Source: RGIG5612 sp963599255 (GTDB lineage Bacteria > Bacillota > Clostridia > Lachnospirales > Lachnospiraceae). From it: a stretch of 64,000 nt of DNA. The DNA lies in assembly GCA_963599255.1 (NCBI GenBank), contig CAVBWS010000005.1:6613-70612 (forward strand), given 5' to 3'. Below, piece by piece: positions 1-8,229 of this stretch. Under the pieces are notes generated by a model, which saw only the letters and a program-made list of their open reading frames with translations, was not told the origin of the DNA and ran no database searches. A program made the position numbers and the translations under genes. Numbering within the stretch: position 1 is the stretch's first letter; every line of letters starts with the position of its first letter.

Positions 1-40
1 CATCTGATGTGCCATGGCACCGATGTGACCGTAAATCTGA

Positions 41-58
41 TGTGCCGGGACGGCGCAG
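41..58. repeat. 18-bp hairpin repeat left of deoR (copy 1)
   Basis: The 18-base sequence TGTGCCGGGACGGCGCAG recurs at 1147-1164 with a single mismatch and in the same orientation, so two copies bracket the DeoR-type gene. Each copy can fold on itself through its GCCG and CGGC halves. It is either a small dispersed hairpin element or the footprint of an insertion; the window does not decide which. Confidence 0.5.
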
Positions 59-85
59 TCCACTGATAAAATATGTAATAAAAGT

Positions 86-119
86 GGGATTGTTTCGCAC
101 TTTGTGCTTTCACAATCCC
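86..119. other. Nested hairpin in the deoR upstream region
   Basis: GGGATTGT at 86-93 pairs exactly with ACAATCCC at 112-119. Inside it GCAC at 97-100 pairs with GTGC at 104-107. No T-run follows, so it does not look like a simple terminator. It could end or regulate a transcript coming from left of the window, or be part of a repeat. Confidence 0.45.
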
Positions 120-126
120 GACGACC

Positions 127-240
127 TTCGCAATCCGGACTATCGTCCTACTTGCTCATGTCGTCTAGCCCGTCCAATGGATGTACAGCTACACAAGCAA
201 GCTTGCTCCGCTGTACATCCGCTGTCCGGGGCTTTTATAT
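127..240 (+). repeat. Dispersed intergenic repeat, copy A
   Basis: This stretch of about 110 bases aligns with 57768-57882 through shared blocks such as TTCGCA, TGCTCATG, CTAGCC, GTCC, CTTGCTCC and TTATA in the same order and spacing. It folds into a long hairpin, in which GGATGTACAGC near 179-189 pairs with GCTGTACATCC near 210-220 around AGCAAGCTTGCT. It lies just upstream of the deoR-type gene. It contains no convincing gene. Confidence 0.5.
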
Positions 241-369
241 CATGTTCAGCGACTGTTCCTGACTTCACTAGTTGTATTCCATCTTATCTTAACATCTCCA
301 TCTTTCTTGCGTTTTGCCGATTCATATGCTAGGCTGAAAACGCAGGTACGATAAGGAGGAAATAACTAT

Positions 370-1119
370 ATGTTAGAAGTCGCAAGAAAAAATGTAATCC
401 GTGAACAGCTCCGTCAAAGCGGAAGCGTTCAGATAACTGTCCTGGCCGATAAACTCGGTGTAACCAAGGAAACCATCCGCAGGGACTTAAGGGCCATGGA
501 AGAAAATGGTGAGCTCACCAGAACTCATGGCGGTGCATATATCATTGATGGTGTTCACAATGATATCGACATATCTACCCGTCAGTTCTTAAGAACCGAG
601 GAGAAGGAGACAGTCGCTAAAAAATGCGCTTCCATCATCCAGAATGGCGATTACATCTTCCTCGATGCATCAACTACTTCCTTCTTTATTGCCAAGGCTG
701 TAATGCATCGTAAGATCACTGTGCTTACAACTTCTCTTGAAATTATCAATCTGCTGTCATCTTCCGGTATTAAGCTCTTCGTCGTTGGCGGTGAGTATAA
801 TAAAACCACTAACAGTTTCTCCGGCGTCAGCGCCATCAGGAATCTTGAGCAATACCATTTTGACAAATCCTTCATCTCCAGCAGGAGTGTCTCCATGGAT
901 GCCGGTCTTACCGATACCAGCGATGATGATGCAATGCTACACAGGATCGCTATCAGCCACGCCTACGAGAAATATCTGGCAATTGATAATACTAAGCTCA
1001 ACCGTTATTCATTCTCCTGCGTTGCTCCCGTGTCATCTCTGACAGGAATCATCATGGACAGCGACTTCCCGGAAGACTGGGTTAAGTTTCTCGCTGATGC
1101 CGGAGTTAAATACTTCTAG
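370..1119 (+). CDS. DeoR/GlpR-family transcriptional regulator
   Basis: This 249-residue protein has the usual length and layout of DeoR-family repressors. An N-terminal winged helix-turn-helix spans roughly residues 5-58, with the family pattern VTKETIRRDL in the recognition helix and the following THGGA stretch. The remainder is the sugar-phosphate-isomerase-like sensor domain, including a VVGGEYN strand-loop. AAGGAGGA lies 10 bases before the ATG. The gene converges on mtnA. These regulators sense phosphorylated sugars, so methylthioribose-1-phosphate or a related ester is a plausible effector, and repeated CAACA/TGTTG sites at the neighbouring promoters are its likely targets. Both the effector and the targets are inferences from position. 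Confidence 0.85.
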   Translation: MLEVARKNVIREQLRQSGSVQITVLADKLGVTKETIRRDLRAMEENGELTRTHGGAYIIDGVHNDIDISTRQFLRTEEKETVAKKCASIIQNGDYIFLDASTTSFFIAKAVMHRKITVLTTSLEIINLLSSSGIKLFVVGGEYNKTTNSFSGVSAIRNLEQYHFDKSFISSRSVSMDAGLTDTSDDDAMLHRIAISHAYEKYLAIDNTKLNRYSFSCVAPVSSLTGIIMDSDFPEDWVKFLADAGVKYF

Positions 1120-1146
1120 ATATCTTGATTCAAAAGTGAATTGCGC

Positions 1147-1164
1147 TGTGCCGGAACGGCGCAG
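1147..1164. repeat. 18-bp hairpin repeat right of deoR (copy 2)
   Basis: This is the second copy of the 41-58 element, 17 of 18 bases identical and in direct orientation. It lies in the 52-base gap between the convergent deoR-type gene and mtnA. CTGTGCCG and CGGCGCAG can pair around GAA, so it may also serve as a weak terminator for either gene. Confidence 0.5.
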
Positions 1165-1171
1165 CTCACAC

Positions 1172-2284
1172 TTACTTCTTGTCAACAAACTTCTCTACCG
1201 GCTTAATTCCCATCTTCTCGAAAGACTCTTTAAATGGTGCATAAGCGATACCCTTTTCTGTAATGATACCGGTTACGAGACTGTGATTTGTAACATCAAA
1301 TGCCGGATTAACTACGCCGACTCCTTCCGGTGCCATACGCTCCTTGTACCACATCTCGGTAACTTCCTCTGGCTTACGCTGTTCGATATGAATCTCATCG
1401 CCTGATTCCATTGTCATGTCAATAGTTGATGACGGTGCGCATACATAGAACGGAATTCCATAATATTTAGCAATGATAGCAACGCCGCTGGTGCCGATCT
1501 TATTAGCAAAATCGCCATTGGCAGCAACACGGTCGCAGCCTACGAAGATAATGTCAATCTTACCTGACTTCATGGTATATGATGCCATGTTGTCACACTG
1601 TACATATGTGTCAATTCCAGCTGCCTGCATCTCATAAGCACTTAATCTTGCGCCCTGAAGCAGTGGTCTGGTCTCATCACAGTATACATGAAGATCCTTC
1701 TTAGGATCCCAGCCATGCTCTAATGCAATATACATTGGTGCAAGGGCTGTTCCGTACTTAGCTGTTGCAAGTGTTCCGGCATTGCAGTGTGTCATAATAC
1801 CGATGTTCTTGCCATGCTTTTCTAAAAGTTCGAATCCGTAAGTACCTATATTTCTGCTGATCTGAATATCCTCCTCACGGATTGTATCAGCCTCATTCAT
1901 CAAGCGAGCCTTCATTTCTGCTACGGTCTTGCCCTCCTTCTCTGCCAGAAGCACACCATGCATTCTGTTAAGGGCCCAGCTTAAATTAACGGCTGTAGGA
2001 CGAGATGAATTCAGGTATTCCATTATCTTCCTGCATTCTTCAACGAATGTATCCATATTATCGGTCTCTACCTTATCAGCAAGAACGTAATATCCATAGG
2101 CTCCTGCCACACCGATCGCCGGCGCACCTCTTACTCGAAGTGAGTAGATTGCTTCCCAGATATCCTCTGCCTTGTCGAGGGTTAAATATTCGCAGACATT
2201 CGGCAGAAGGGTCTGATCCAGGATAATTATATGTTTCTTATCATCTGCCAGAAGGACAGTATCAAGATTCAGAGCATTTTCCAT
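1172..2284 (-). CDS. mtnA: S-methyl-5-thioribose-1-phosphate isomerase
   Basis: MtnA converts methylthioribose-1-phosphate to methylthioribulose-1-phosphate in methionine salvage. The 370-residue length is typical. Family signatures are RVRGAPAIGVAGAYG near residue 50, HCNAGTLAT with the catalytic cysteine at about 167, DETRPLLQGARL near 203, and GCDRVAANGD with the catalytic aspartate at about 251. The gene lies 77 bases downstream of mtnK on the same strand, giving the standard kinase-isomerase pair. None of the later salvage genes (mtnB, W, X, D) is in the window. The cell may therefore use another route, such as an aldolase shunt, or may only remove the toxic thiosugar. Confidence 0.96.
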   Translation of the reverse strand: MENALNLDTVLLADDKKHIIILDQTLLPNVCEYLTLDKAEDIWEAIYSLRVRGAPAIGVAGAYGYYVLADKVETDNMDTFVEECRKIMEYLNSSRPTAVNLSWALNRMHGVLLAEKEGKTVAEMKARLMNEADTIREEDIQISRNIGTYGFELLEKHGKNIGIMTHCNAGTLATAKYGTALAPMYIALEHGWDPKKDLHVYCDETRPLLQGARLSAYEMQAAGIDTYVQCDNMASYTMKSGKIDIIFVGCDRVAANGDFANKIGTSGVAIIAKYYGIPFYVCAPSSTIDMTMESGDEIHIEQRKPEEVTEMWYKERMAPEGVGVVNPAFDVTNHSLVTGIITEKGIAYAPFKESFEKMGIKPVEKFVDKK

Positions 2285-2361
2285 AACTCATAATTCCTTT
2301 CATTTTAGTTATATCGATATAGATTGGTCCACGCATCCAGTGCGCGATATTGCATTCTTAA

Positions 2362-3579
2362 TTATTCAGCGTCTACCGTTTCAACAGCCTTCTTAAGTGT
2401 ACCGAACATGCATCCACCGCACTTCTTATCAGCACGATTCTTGATGAAGTTAATGCCGGCTGTGATACAGATCCTCTCTGCACGGGCACGCTTCTTCTCA
2501 TCAGCAATGGTTGTAATATCCTTAACATTGGCCATGCCTACTGTTCGACGGATCAATTCAAGGCCTGTAACAGCTGATGTGTCCTCAAGGATAGTCTTCA
2601 GATAATACTCCTTATATCCCGGAGTCTTGCACATTGTATCTGTAACATGCTCGTCGAAATATTTGCCCAGCTTGTCCATGGTCATATTTGTTGTATCCTT
2701 AATAGCTGACTCAACCCATGAGCAGAACTTCTCATCGCCTGTTGCGTCGCCATTACACCATGCAAATATAAGGTTAGCGATAACATTGCCGATATCATAT
2801 CCCATCGGTCCGTAGAAGCAGAACTCAGGGTCAAATACCTTGGTAGATTCGTCATTAATGAAGATAGATCCTGTATGAAGGTCGCCGTGGATCAGAGACT
2901 GTGCTCTGGTCATGAAGTCCATCTTAAGCTTGGCAACTTCCAGCTTCAGCTCATCATCGCTGTATAATTTCTCCTTAACGTATTCAGCATTCGGTGCAAA
3001 TACATTATTTCTTCCCTGCTCATCATTGTAAGGTTCTGTATAAACAAGAGCCTCTGTAATATCGCACAGCTGAGGATTAATGAAGCTCTTCTGAAGAGCC
3101 TTCTTCTCCTCATGATTCATAACTACGTCTGTTGTTCCCATGAGAACCTGTGCCATAAAGGTAGATATCTGATCTGCGAATTTAGGAAATGTCTTATGCT
3201 CTAACATTGCTGTACGCATGATCTCATGATCCGAAAGATCCTGCATGCAGCATGTGCTCATAACCGTATCGTAGCAATAGATCTCCGGAACATATCCCGG
3301 TGCCAGCTCGCCCTGCAGAATCAATATTTCTGATTCTACACGGTTACGATCCGTATCAATCTTCATGTCCTCAGATATACGAAGAGATACACCGGCCTGC
3401 TTAACAATTACGCTATGGCCCTTCTCATCCTTAACCTTGAATACATAATTCAGGTTGCCGTCGCCGATCTCCTTGCAGCTCATGGTTGCTGCGTCCCAGT
3501 TCTTCTGTGGAACCTTAACCTTAGCATACTCTATTGCGTCGTTTTCTTTCATAAGAAAGTAAGAATCAAAATTTGCCAT
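2362..3579 (-). CDS. mtnK: S-methyl-5-thioribose kinase
   Basis: MtnK phosphorylates methylthioribose with ATP at the anomeric hydroxyl. The fold is that of choline/aminoglycoside kinases: the catalytic loop HGDLHTGSIF and the metal-binding DPEFCFYGPMGYDIGN stretch are both clear. The reading frame stays open 40 codons further upstream. AAGGAG, however, sits nine bases before the ATG at 3579 and directly abuts the alternative ATG at 3588, so 3579 is chosen, giving 405 residues as is usual for MtnK. A strong promoter lies at 3749-3777 and phased CAACA boxes lie beyond it. With mtnA downstream and an importer upstream on the same strand, this is the entry step of thiosugar salvage. Confidence 0.95.
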   Translation of the reverse strand: MANFDSYFLMKENDAIEYAKVKVPQKNWDAATMSCKEIGDGNLNYVFKVKDEKGHSVIVKQAGVSLRISEDMKIDTDRNRVESEILILQGELAPGYVPEIYCYDTVMSTCCMQDLSDHEIMRTAMLEHKTFPKFADQISTFMAQVLMGTTDVVMNHEEKKALQKSFINPQLCDITEALVYTEPYNDEQGRNNVFAPNAEYVKEKLYSDDELKLEVAKLKMDFMTRAQSLIHGDLHTGSIFINDESTKVFDPEFCFYGPMGYDIGNVIANLIFAWCNGDATGDEKFCSWVESAIKDTTNMTMDKLGKYFDEHVTDTMCKTPGYKEYYLKTILEDTSAVTGLELIRRTVGMANVKDITTIADEKKRARAERICITAGINFIKNRADKKCGGCMFGTLKKAVETVDAE

Positions 3580-3748
3580 AATATACATCTCCTTTTTATA
3601 TTCTAACGTGGCTCTGCCCATTCCGTGATGCCCGTGGATTCCTTCAGATAATGTCATCGCTTCCCAAACTGGCGATACACGATCACCCACCCGGCACACT
3701 CTGGCTCAGGCAGATATGCCATTTATTAAATCTTAATCAATTTACATA

Positions 3749-3777
3749 ATCTTAGGAAAAAGTCGTGTCTCTGTCAA
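3749..3777 (-). promoter_or_regulatory. Promoter of mtnKA
   Basis: Read on the minus strand, a perfect TTGACA -35 box (3777-3772) is followed after 17 bases by TAAGAT (3754-3749), four of six matches to the -10 consensus. It faces mtnK, leaving a leader of about 165 bases. No S-box riboswitch hallmark was recognised in this leader. Confidence 0.6.
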
Positions 3778-3796
3778 CACAAAAGCGGACATAAAA

Positions 3797-3834
3797 CAAC
3801 ATTTTCCAAATAAATGCAACATTTAACAACATTT
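3797..3834. promoter_or_regulatory. Phased CAACATTT operator cluster upstream of mtnK
   Basis: CAACATTT occurs at 3797, 3817 and 3827, so the units are exactly 20 and 10 bases apart and face one side of the helix. They lie 20-57 bases upstream of the mtnK -35 box. The same pentamer in inverse orientation (TGTTG) occurs at exact 10-base steps upstream of the binding-protein gene at 8072-8096. Tandem TGTT-type repeats are typical DeoR-family operators. The DeoR-type product of 370-1119 is the obvious candidate binder, by inference. Confidence 0.5.
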
Positions 3835-3851
3835 ATTACTGTTATTTGTTC

Positions 3852-3890
3852 AAAAGGACGAGCCACAGTTATATGTGACCCGTCCTTTTT
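3852..3890. terminator. Terminator of the thiosugar ABC importer
   Basis: AAAAGGACG (3852-3860) pairs with CGTCCTTTT (3881-3889) around a loop of 20 bases. T-runs or A-runs border both sides, so it can work in either direction. It lies just beyond the end of the permease gene and separates the importer transcript from the mtnK promoter region. Confidence 0.65.
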
Positions 3891-3913
3891 ATCTGACGGA
3901 TATTTTACTTATC

Positions 3914-4933
3914 CTAGTCTTCTTTACTTGTTGCGTATGCGGCTACAAGAGCAAGGCACAAAACTGCGCCCTTAACTGCAGGAAGTACATAGTAAACAAC
4001 GCCGCACATTGTCATACCGTTTTCAAGAACTGTAATTAACAGCGCACCGATCGCAGTACCTATAGCATTATATTTCTCACGGCCGCCAATGCTTCGTCCG
4101 ATGAATACCGCAGCAAGTGAGCTCATCAGGTAACTGTCAGAACCGTTGATCTGAGCTGCCGAGTTTCTCGAACATACTACGATACCGCCGATAGCGATAA
4201 ATATTGCAGCGAACATACCTGCCATAAAACGCATCTTCTTAACATTGATACCTGAAAGCTTCGCAGCCGTCTTATTGCCGCCCATTGCATACAGGTAACG
4301 ACCATATTTGGTTCTCTCAAGCAGGATGTAGCATACAACTACGCAGATAACCATGATAATGATGATCCATGGATCCTTACCTATATTACGGGCATCAATA
4401 GAACCGTCTGCATAGATCCAGCCTGAACGTGCAGGTGAAGTTTCTCCGCCTCTGAAAATGGTTGCCCATGAAGCTACTGTCATTCCGGCTGATACAGCGC
4501 TGCCGCCTGTATATGCCAGACCTAAGCCTTGGTGGACAAACTGCAATGCACAGGTTGCCAACATATCCGGAACCTTACATACAAGGATAAGGAACATTGT
4601 AAGCAGGTACATTATCATAGCAAATACTATGGTAAGTACGATACACAGCCACAGCGGCATTGCAAACCACAGATAGAATGAAGCAAATACATATGCACAG
4701 AATGTACCCAATGTACCGGCTGCCATATCGAATCCGTCAGGAGCCATGGAAACTGTAGCTGCCAATGCGAAAATTGTTACAGTCGACATCGAACGCAGGA
4801 TATTGATCAGGTTAGTTGTCGAGAAAAAGGCACCGCCCTTCATTATGGTGAAAAAGATTATAGAAAGAACAAGCACGAGCACGGCTGCCCAGTTTACGAA
4901 TATCTTTCCCACGCTTCTTTTAGATTGACTCAT
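3914..4933 (-). CDS. ABC sugar importer permease, RbsC type (probable methylthioribose)
   Basis: This is a 339-residue polytopic membrane protein of the ribose/galactose permease family, with about eight to ten hydrophobic segments. It carries the family pattern of a short Lys-rich N-terminus, a cytoplasmic LSGINVKKMRF loop and the IGGxG-like IGGREKYNAIGTA motif. GGAGG lies before the ATG at 4933; a longer frame starts at 4963 without a ribosome site. It forms the membrane channel with the ATPase encoded 46 bases upstream and the binding protein beyond. Unlike the two other ABC cassettes in the window, it has only one permease, so it is presumably a homodimer. The methylthioribose substrate is inferred from the adjacent mtnKA. 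Confidence 0.8.
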   Translation of the reverse strand: MSQSKRSVGKIFVNWAAVLVLVLSIIFFTIMKGGAFFSTTNLINILRSMSTVTIFALAATVSMAPDGFDMAAGTLGTFCAYVFASFYLWFAMPLWLCIVLTIVFAMIMYLLTMFLILVCKVPDMLATCALQFVHQGLGLAYTGGSAVSAGMTVASWATIFRGGETSPARSGWIYADGSIDARNIGKDPWIIIIMVICVVVCYILLERTKYGRYLYAMGGNKTAAKLSGINVKKMRFMAGMFAAIFIAIGGIVVCSRNSAAQINGSDSYLMSSLAAVFIGRSIGGREKYNAIGTAIGALLITVLENGMTMCGVVYYVLPAVKGAVLCLALVAAYATSKED

Positions 4934-4979
4934 TTTATAGTCCTCCGAATTAAGTTTTATCAATAACGCCTGACTGCCC

Positions 4980-6503
4980 TTAAGCTCTTTGCTGAACTTC
5001 GCCGGTTGAGTAGCGCATTATTTCATTTTCATTTGTATTCTTAGTCTCCAGCTCGGCTGTGATCTTGCCGTCAAACATTACATACATACGGTCTGTAATA
5101 GACAGCAGCTCAGAGTTCTCGCATGTTGCATATATAACGCAGTTGCCGTCCTTCGCGATCTGATTGATAAGACGGAATATCTCCTGCTTAGCTCCTACGT
5201 CAACACCCTTAGTCGGCTCGTCGAATATATAGACATCGCTGTCAGCAGCAATCCATTTGCCGACTACTACCTTCTGCTGGTTACCGCCTGACAGGAAGGC
5301 TACTTTCTGTTTGATAGACGGTGTTGCGATCTTAAGCTCTTCTACATACTTCTTAGCATTCTTAGCTGTTGCATGTTCATTTACAAATGAAGCCTTACAG
5401 AATCTGTTAAGGGATGCAGCTGCCAGATTGAAGTTAACTGTCTCTGCAACCAGAACGCCCTCTTTACGACGCTCCTCCGGAACAAGAGCTATACGATTCT
5501 TAACCGCATCTGACGGTGTCTTGATCTTAAGCTCCTTGCCGTTTAATGTTATCTTGCCGGAAGCCTTCTTATAAGCTCCGAATATGGTCTTGCACAGCTC
5601 TGTCTTGCCGCCGCCTACAAGGCCTGCAAGACCTACGATCTCGCCCTTGCGAACATACATATTGATATCTTTAACTTTGCCTTCTTTTTCTGTAAGATTT
5701 TCCACAATGAAGGCTTTATCTCCGATCTCGCAGATCTCCTTAGGAAATTCTTCATCGAAGGACCTTCCTAACATCTTGTCTACGATCTCTTTAGAGGTAG
5801 TCTGCTCTGTGATAGGGGTTGTATCCACGATCATACCGCCCCTCATAACAGTATAACTGTCACAGATATTTAATACCTCGTGAATTCTGTGAGTAATAAA
5901 TATGATGGCCATGTTCTTAGTTTCTCTCAGATGTCTTACGACGCGGAACAGTTCTTCTGTCTCAGCATCAGACAACGGAGCAGTCGGCTCATCTAAAATA
6001 AGAAAATTACATTCATTTTGAATCGCTCTTGCGATAAGAACCATCTGTTTCTGAGCAAGTGAAAGCGAACCGCATATCTTTCTGACATCGATATCTACAT
6101 TCAGCTGCTTAAGAACATCTCTGGCTTCTCTTCTTAATCTGGTATAATTGATAAATAGTTTTCCGTTCATGTTCATGACCATGTCATTGAACATAACATT
6201 TTCAGCAACAGTCAGGTTCGGTGCCAGTGCCATATCTACTTCCTGATATACAATCTGGATACCTATCTTCTTCGCATCCATCGGGTGTCTCAATTCTACT
6301 GGCTTTCCATTATACAGAACCTCTCCTGTATATGTAGGATTCGCTCCGGCAAGAACCTTCATCAGGGTGGATTTGCCCGCACCATTAGCTCCCATCAATG
6401 CATGAATTGTTCCGGTGCTGATAGAAAAATCAATATCTGAAAGTGCCTTTACACCAGGAAATTCTATGGAAACGCCTTTGGTTTCCAGGGTAATTTTTTC
6501 CAT
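4980..6503 (-). CDS. ABC sugar importer ATPase, RbsA/MglA type (two nucleotide-binding domains)
   Basis: This 507-residue fusion of two ABC ATPase domains powers the neighbouring permease. Domain 1 has Walker A GANGAGKST near residue 38, a degenerate signature LSLAQKQM, and Walker B LILDEPTAPL. Domain 2 has the usual weakened Walker A (GLVGGGKTE), an intact LSGGNQQKV signature and VYIFDEPTKGVDVG. This arrangement is standard for carbohydrate uptake transporter family 2. An AGGGGAC site precedes the ATG. It lies between the binding-protein and permease genes, in the order expected for an importer operon. Its substrate is inferred to be methylthioribose or a related pentose. Confidence 0.88.
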   Translation of the reverse strand: MEKITLETKGVSIEFPGVKALSDIDFSISTGTIHALMGANGAGKSTLMKVLAGANPTYTGEVLYNGKPVELRHPMDAKKIGIQIVYQEVDMALAPNLTVAENVMFNDMVMNMNGKLFINYTRLRREARDVLKQLNVDIDVRKICGSLSLAQKQMVLIARAIQNECNFLILDEPTAPLSDAETEELFRVVRHLRETKNMAIIFITHRIHEVLNICDSYTVMRGGMIVDTTPITEQTTSKEIVDKMLGRSFDEEFPKEICEIGDKAFIVENLTEKEGKVKDINMYVRKGEIVGLAGLVGGGKTELCKTIFGAYKKASGKITLNGKELKIKTPSDAVKNRIALVPEERRKEGVLVAETVNFNLAAASLNRFCKASFVNEHATAKNAKKYVEELKIATPSIKQKVAFLSGGNQQKVVVGKWIAADSDVYIFDEPTKGVDVGAKQEIFRLINQIAKDGNCVIYATCENSELLSITDRMYVMFDGKITAELETKNTNENEIMRYSTGEVQQRA

Positions 6504-6537
6504 TAATTCTGTCCCCTTCCGTTCTAATCACTGCCAA

Positions 6538-6563
6538 GGGCGTCAAAGTAAACCTTGACGCCC
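6538..6563. other. Intercistronic hairpin behind the binding-protein gene
   Basis: GGGCGTCAA (6538-6546) pairs perfectly with TTGACGCCC (6555-6563) around an 8-base loop. It lies in the 199-base gap between the binding-protein gene and the ATPase gene. Such hairpins commonly cause partial termination or shield the 3' end, giving excess binding protein over the membrane parts. That role is inferred. Confidence 0.55.
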
Positions 6564-6702
6564 TCACAATTAATTACTTTGATAAAGCAAATTTTAAATT
6601 ATTGTTTTAGGTTGGCGCATATTGTGCGCGTCTTAACTTTCGTTCTAAATGTTCATGATAACCGGTCGTTAAGCATGAACTGCTCTCCTGATATCCTAAT
6701 AA

Positions 6703-7851
6703 TTAGAATCCAAGAAGTTCTACCATCCAATCACATGTTGGCATCCATGATGTATCTGAATATGACTCTGCAGCTACAAGGTCAAGATTCTCGATTGTGA
6801 TGCCTTCCTGTGATGTAACCTGTTCCTGAGTAACGATAGTTGAAGGAATCTCCATCCAAGCACCGATCTCTGCATAGTAGCATGATGCTGCTTCGATGTC
6901 TTCATACTGATCTGCTAATTCAAGTGCAAGTACACGGCAAGCGAACTGACCATTGAGGTTCCAGTTTGTTGTTGCACAAGCCTTCCACTGTGATCCTTCT
7001 TCCTGCATGAACTGAATGTCCTCGTTGCAGATATCTACAGAAACCATAGGGATCTGACGATTGTTCTCTGAAAGTGACTGATATACACCCTGTGCATAAG
7101 CATCGTAGCAGCACCAGATACCATCGATCTGATCATCTGTATACTTAGCTAATGTAGCTGTTGTAACGTCACGCATTGAAGATGTAGCATTCTGATCATC
7201 TGTAGGAGCGATTCTCTCTAATGTAACGATCTTGCCTTCTTCTTCATATGGTGCATAACCAACCTGACGACGGTCAAATGGGCTGTTGTATCCAGCACCC
7301 TGCTGAACCTGAAGAATGTTAAGAGGTTCACCAGCTGCTACCTTGTCAGCGTTCTCAGGAAGAGCCATAAGAGCCTCTACCAGACCAGCTGCAAATCCTG
7401 CATCCTGCTGGAAGAACTGTGTAACACCATCGATCTTAGCTGTCTCACCGTTAGCATCCTTGAAAGGTGTATCAAATGTTACGATCTTAAGATCAGGATA
7501 CTGAGCAAGGATGTCTGACAGATACTGCCATGCATATTCCTGTCCGCCGTGTGAAACCATAAGTCCGTCATAGCCTGATGCAGCACACTGTGCGATCGTA
7601 TCCTGCCATGTCTCTGCGTTATCACTGCAGAAGAAGGTATCTGCTTCCATACCAAGAGCTTCTGCTGTAGCCTTGAAATTATCTGACCACATCTGGAATA
7701 TTGTAGCAGGACTCATGAGCATGATATAAGCGATCTTCTTACCTGCTACAGGAGATACTGCTGCTTCACCAGCAGATGTTGCCATTGCCCCCAATGAACC
7801 CACAGCAAGAACTGACGCTAATAAAAGCGCTGCAAATTTTTTCAACTTCAT
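6703..7851 (-). CDS. Sugar ABC transporter substrate-binding protein (probable methylthioribose)
   Basis: This 382-residue exported protein starts with a signal peptide: MKLKKF, a hydrophobic stretch to about residue 22, and a probable cleavage after an Ala/Ser-rich region near 25. It has no lipobox cysteine at the usual place, which is unusual for a Gram-positive binding protein and leaves its anchoring unclear. The rest is a periplasmic-binding-protein type 1 fold (Peripla_BP_4): KKIAYIMLMSPATIFQMW and IDGIWCCYDAYAQG are typical strands. AGGAGGAAAC precedes the ATG. It is the first gene of the importer operon and has its own TGTTG-box region at 8072-8096. Ligand identity is inferred from mtnKA downstream. 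Confidence 0.8.
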   Translation of the reverse strand: MKLKKFAALLLASVLAVGSLGAMATSAGEAAVSPVAGKKIAYIMLMSPATIFQMWSDNFKATAEALGMEADTFFCSDNAETWQDTIAQCAASGYDGLMVSHGGQEYAWQYLSDILAQYPDLKIVTFDTPFKDANGETAKIDGVTQFFQQDAGFAAGLVEALMALPENADKVAAGEPLNILQVQQGAGYNSPFDRRQVGYAPYEEEGKIVTLERIAPTDDQNATSSMRDVTTATLAKYTDDQIDGIWCCYDAYAQGVYQSLSENNRQIPMVSVDICNEDIQFMQEEGSQWKACATTNWNLNGQFACRVLALELADQYEDIEAASCYYAEIGAWMEIPSTIVTQEQVTSQEGITIENLDLVAAESYSDTSWMPTCDWMVELLGF

Positions 7852-8071
7852 AAAATGTTTCCTCCTTTTTTATTCAGTCTGATCATATCAGACGTTTGTA
7901 CAAAGTTTATTTATCATATTTCTTTTATAAAGTAAACGCTCTGTAAGCCTGTTGTTTTTTTTTGTAAAATCTGTACATTTTTCTGTTTTTCAATTATATA
8001 AAAAAACCATAGAAACTAGCCATTCCCGGTAATATAATCTATCAGATTTAATTATTTGATACATACGTCAA

Positions 8072-8096
8072 TGTTGTATTTTGTTGTTTTTTGTTG
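8072..8096. promoter_or_regulatory. Phased TGTTG operator cluster upstream of the binding-protein gene
   Basis: TGTTG occurs at 8072, 8082 and 8092, three units at exact 10-base spacing. It is the same pentamer that recurs upstream of mtnK. On the minus strand it abuts a TTGACG element (8071-8066), a possible -35 box for the importer; no good -10 follows at normal spacing, so an activator may be needed. The rest of the 378-base gap 7852-8229 is AT-rich and shows no gene or recognisable riboswitch. Confidence 0.5.
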
Positions 8097-8229
8097 ACTT
8101 CAAATTGTACCAACAAAAAAACACTTCATGCCGCAATGCATCCCCATATCGGCGGGATTTCTTCCTGAAAAAGCGCAGCGGCAGAGATTATAACAAAAAA
8201 GTCATCTTAACACCAGGAGAAAATCTGCC

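Noticed and set aside
9..332. A 107-codon frame upstream of the deoR-type gene
   Set aside because: It runs through a palindromic repeat, has no ribosome binding site and the peptide shows no family features.
7852..8229. A possible SAM (S-box) riboswitch before the thiosugar importer
   Set aside because: None of the conserved S-box helices or its terminator could be found, although S-boxes control mtnKA in Bacillus. Phased TGTTG boxes are the better explanation.
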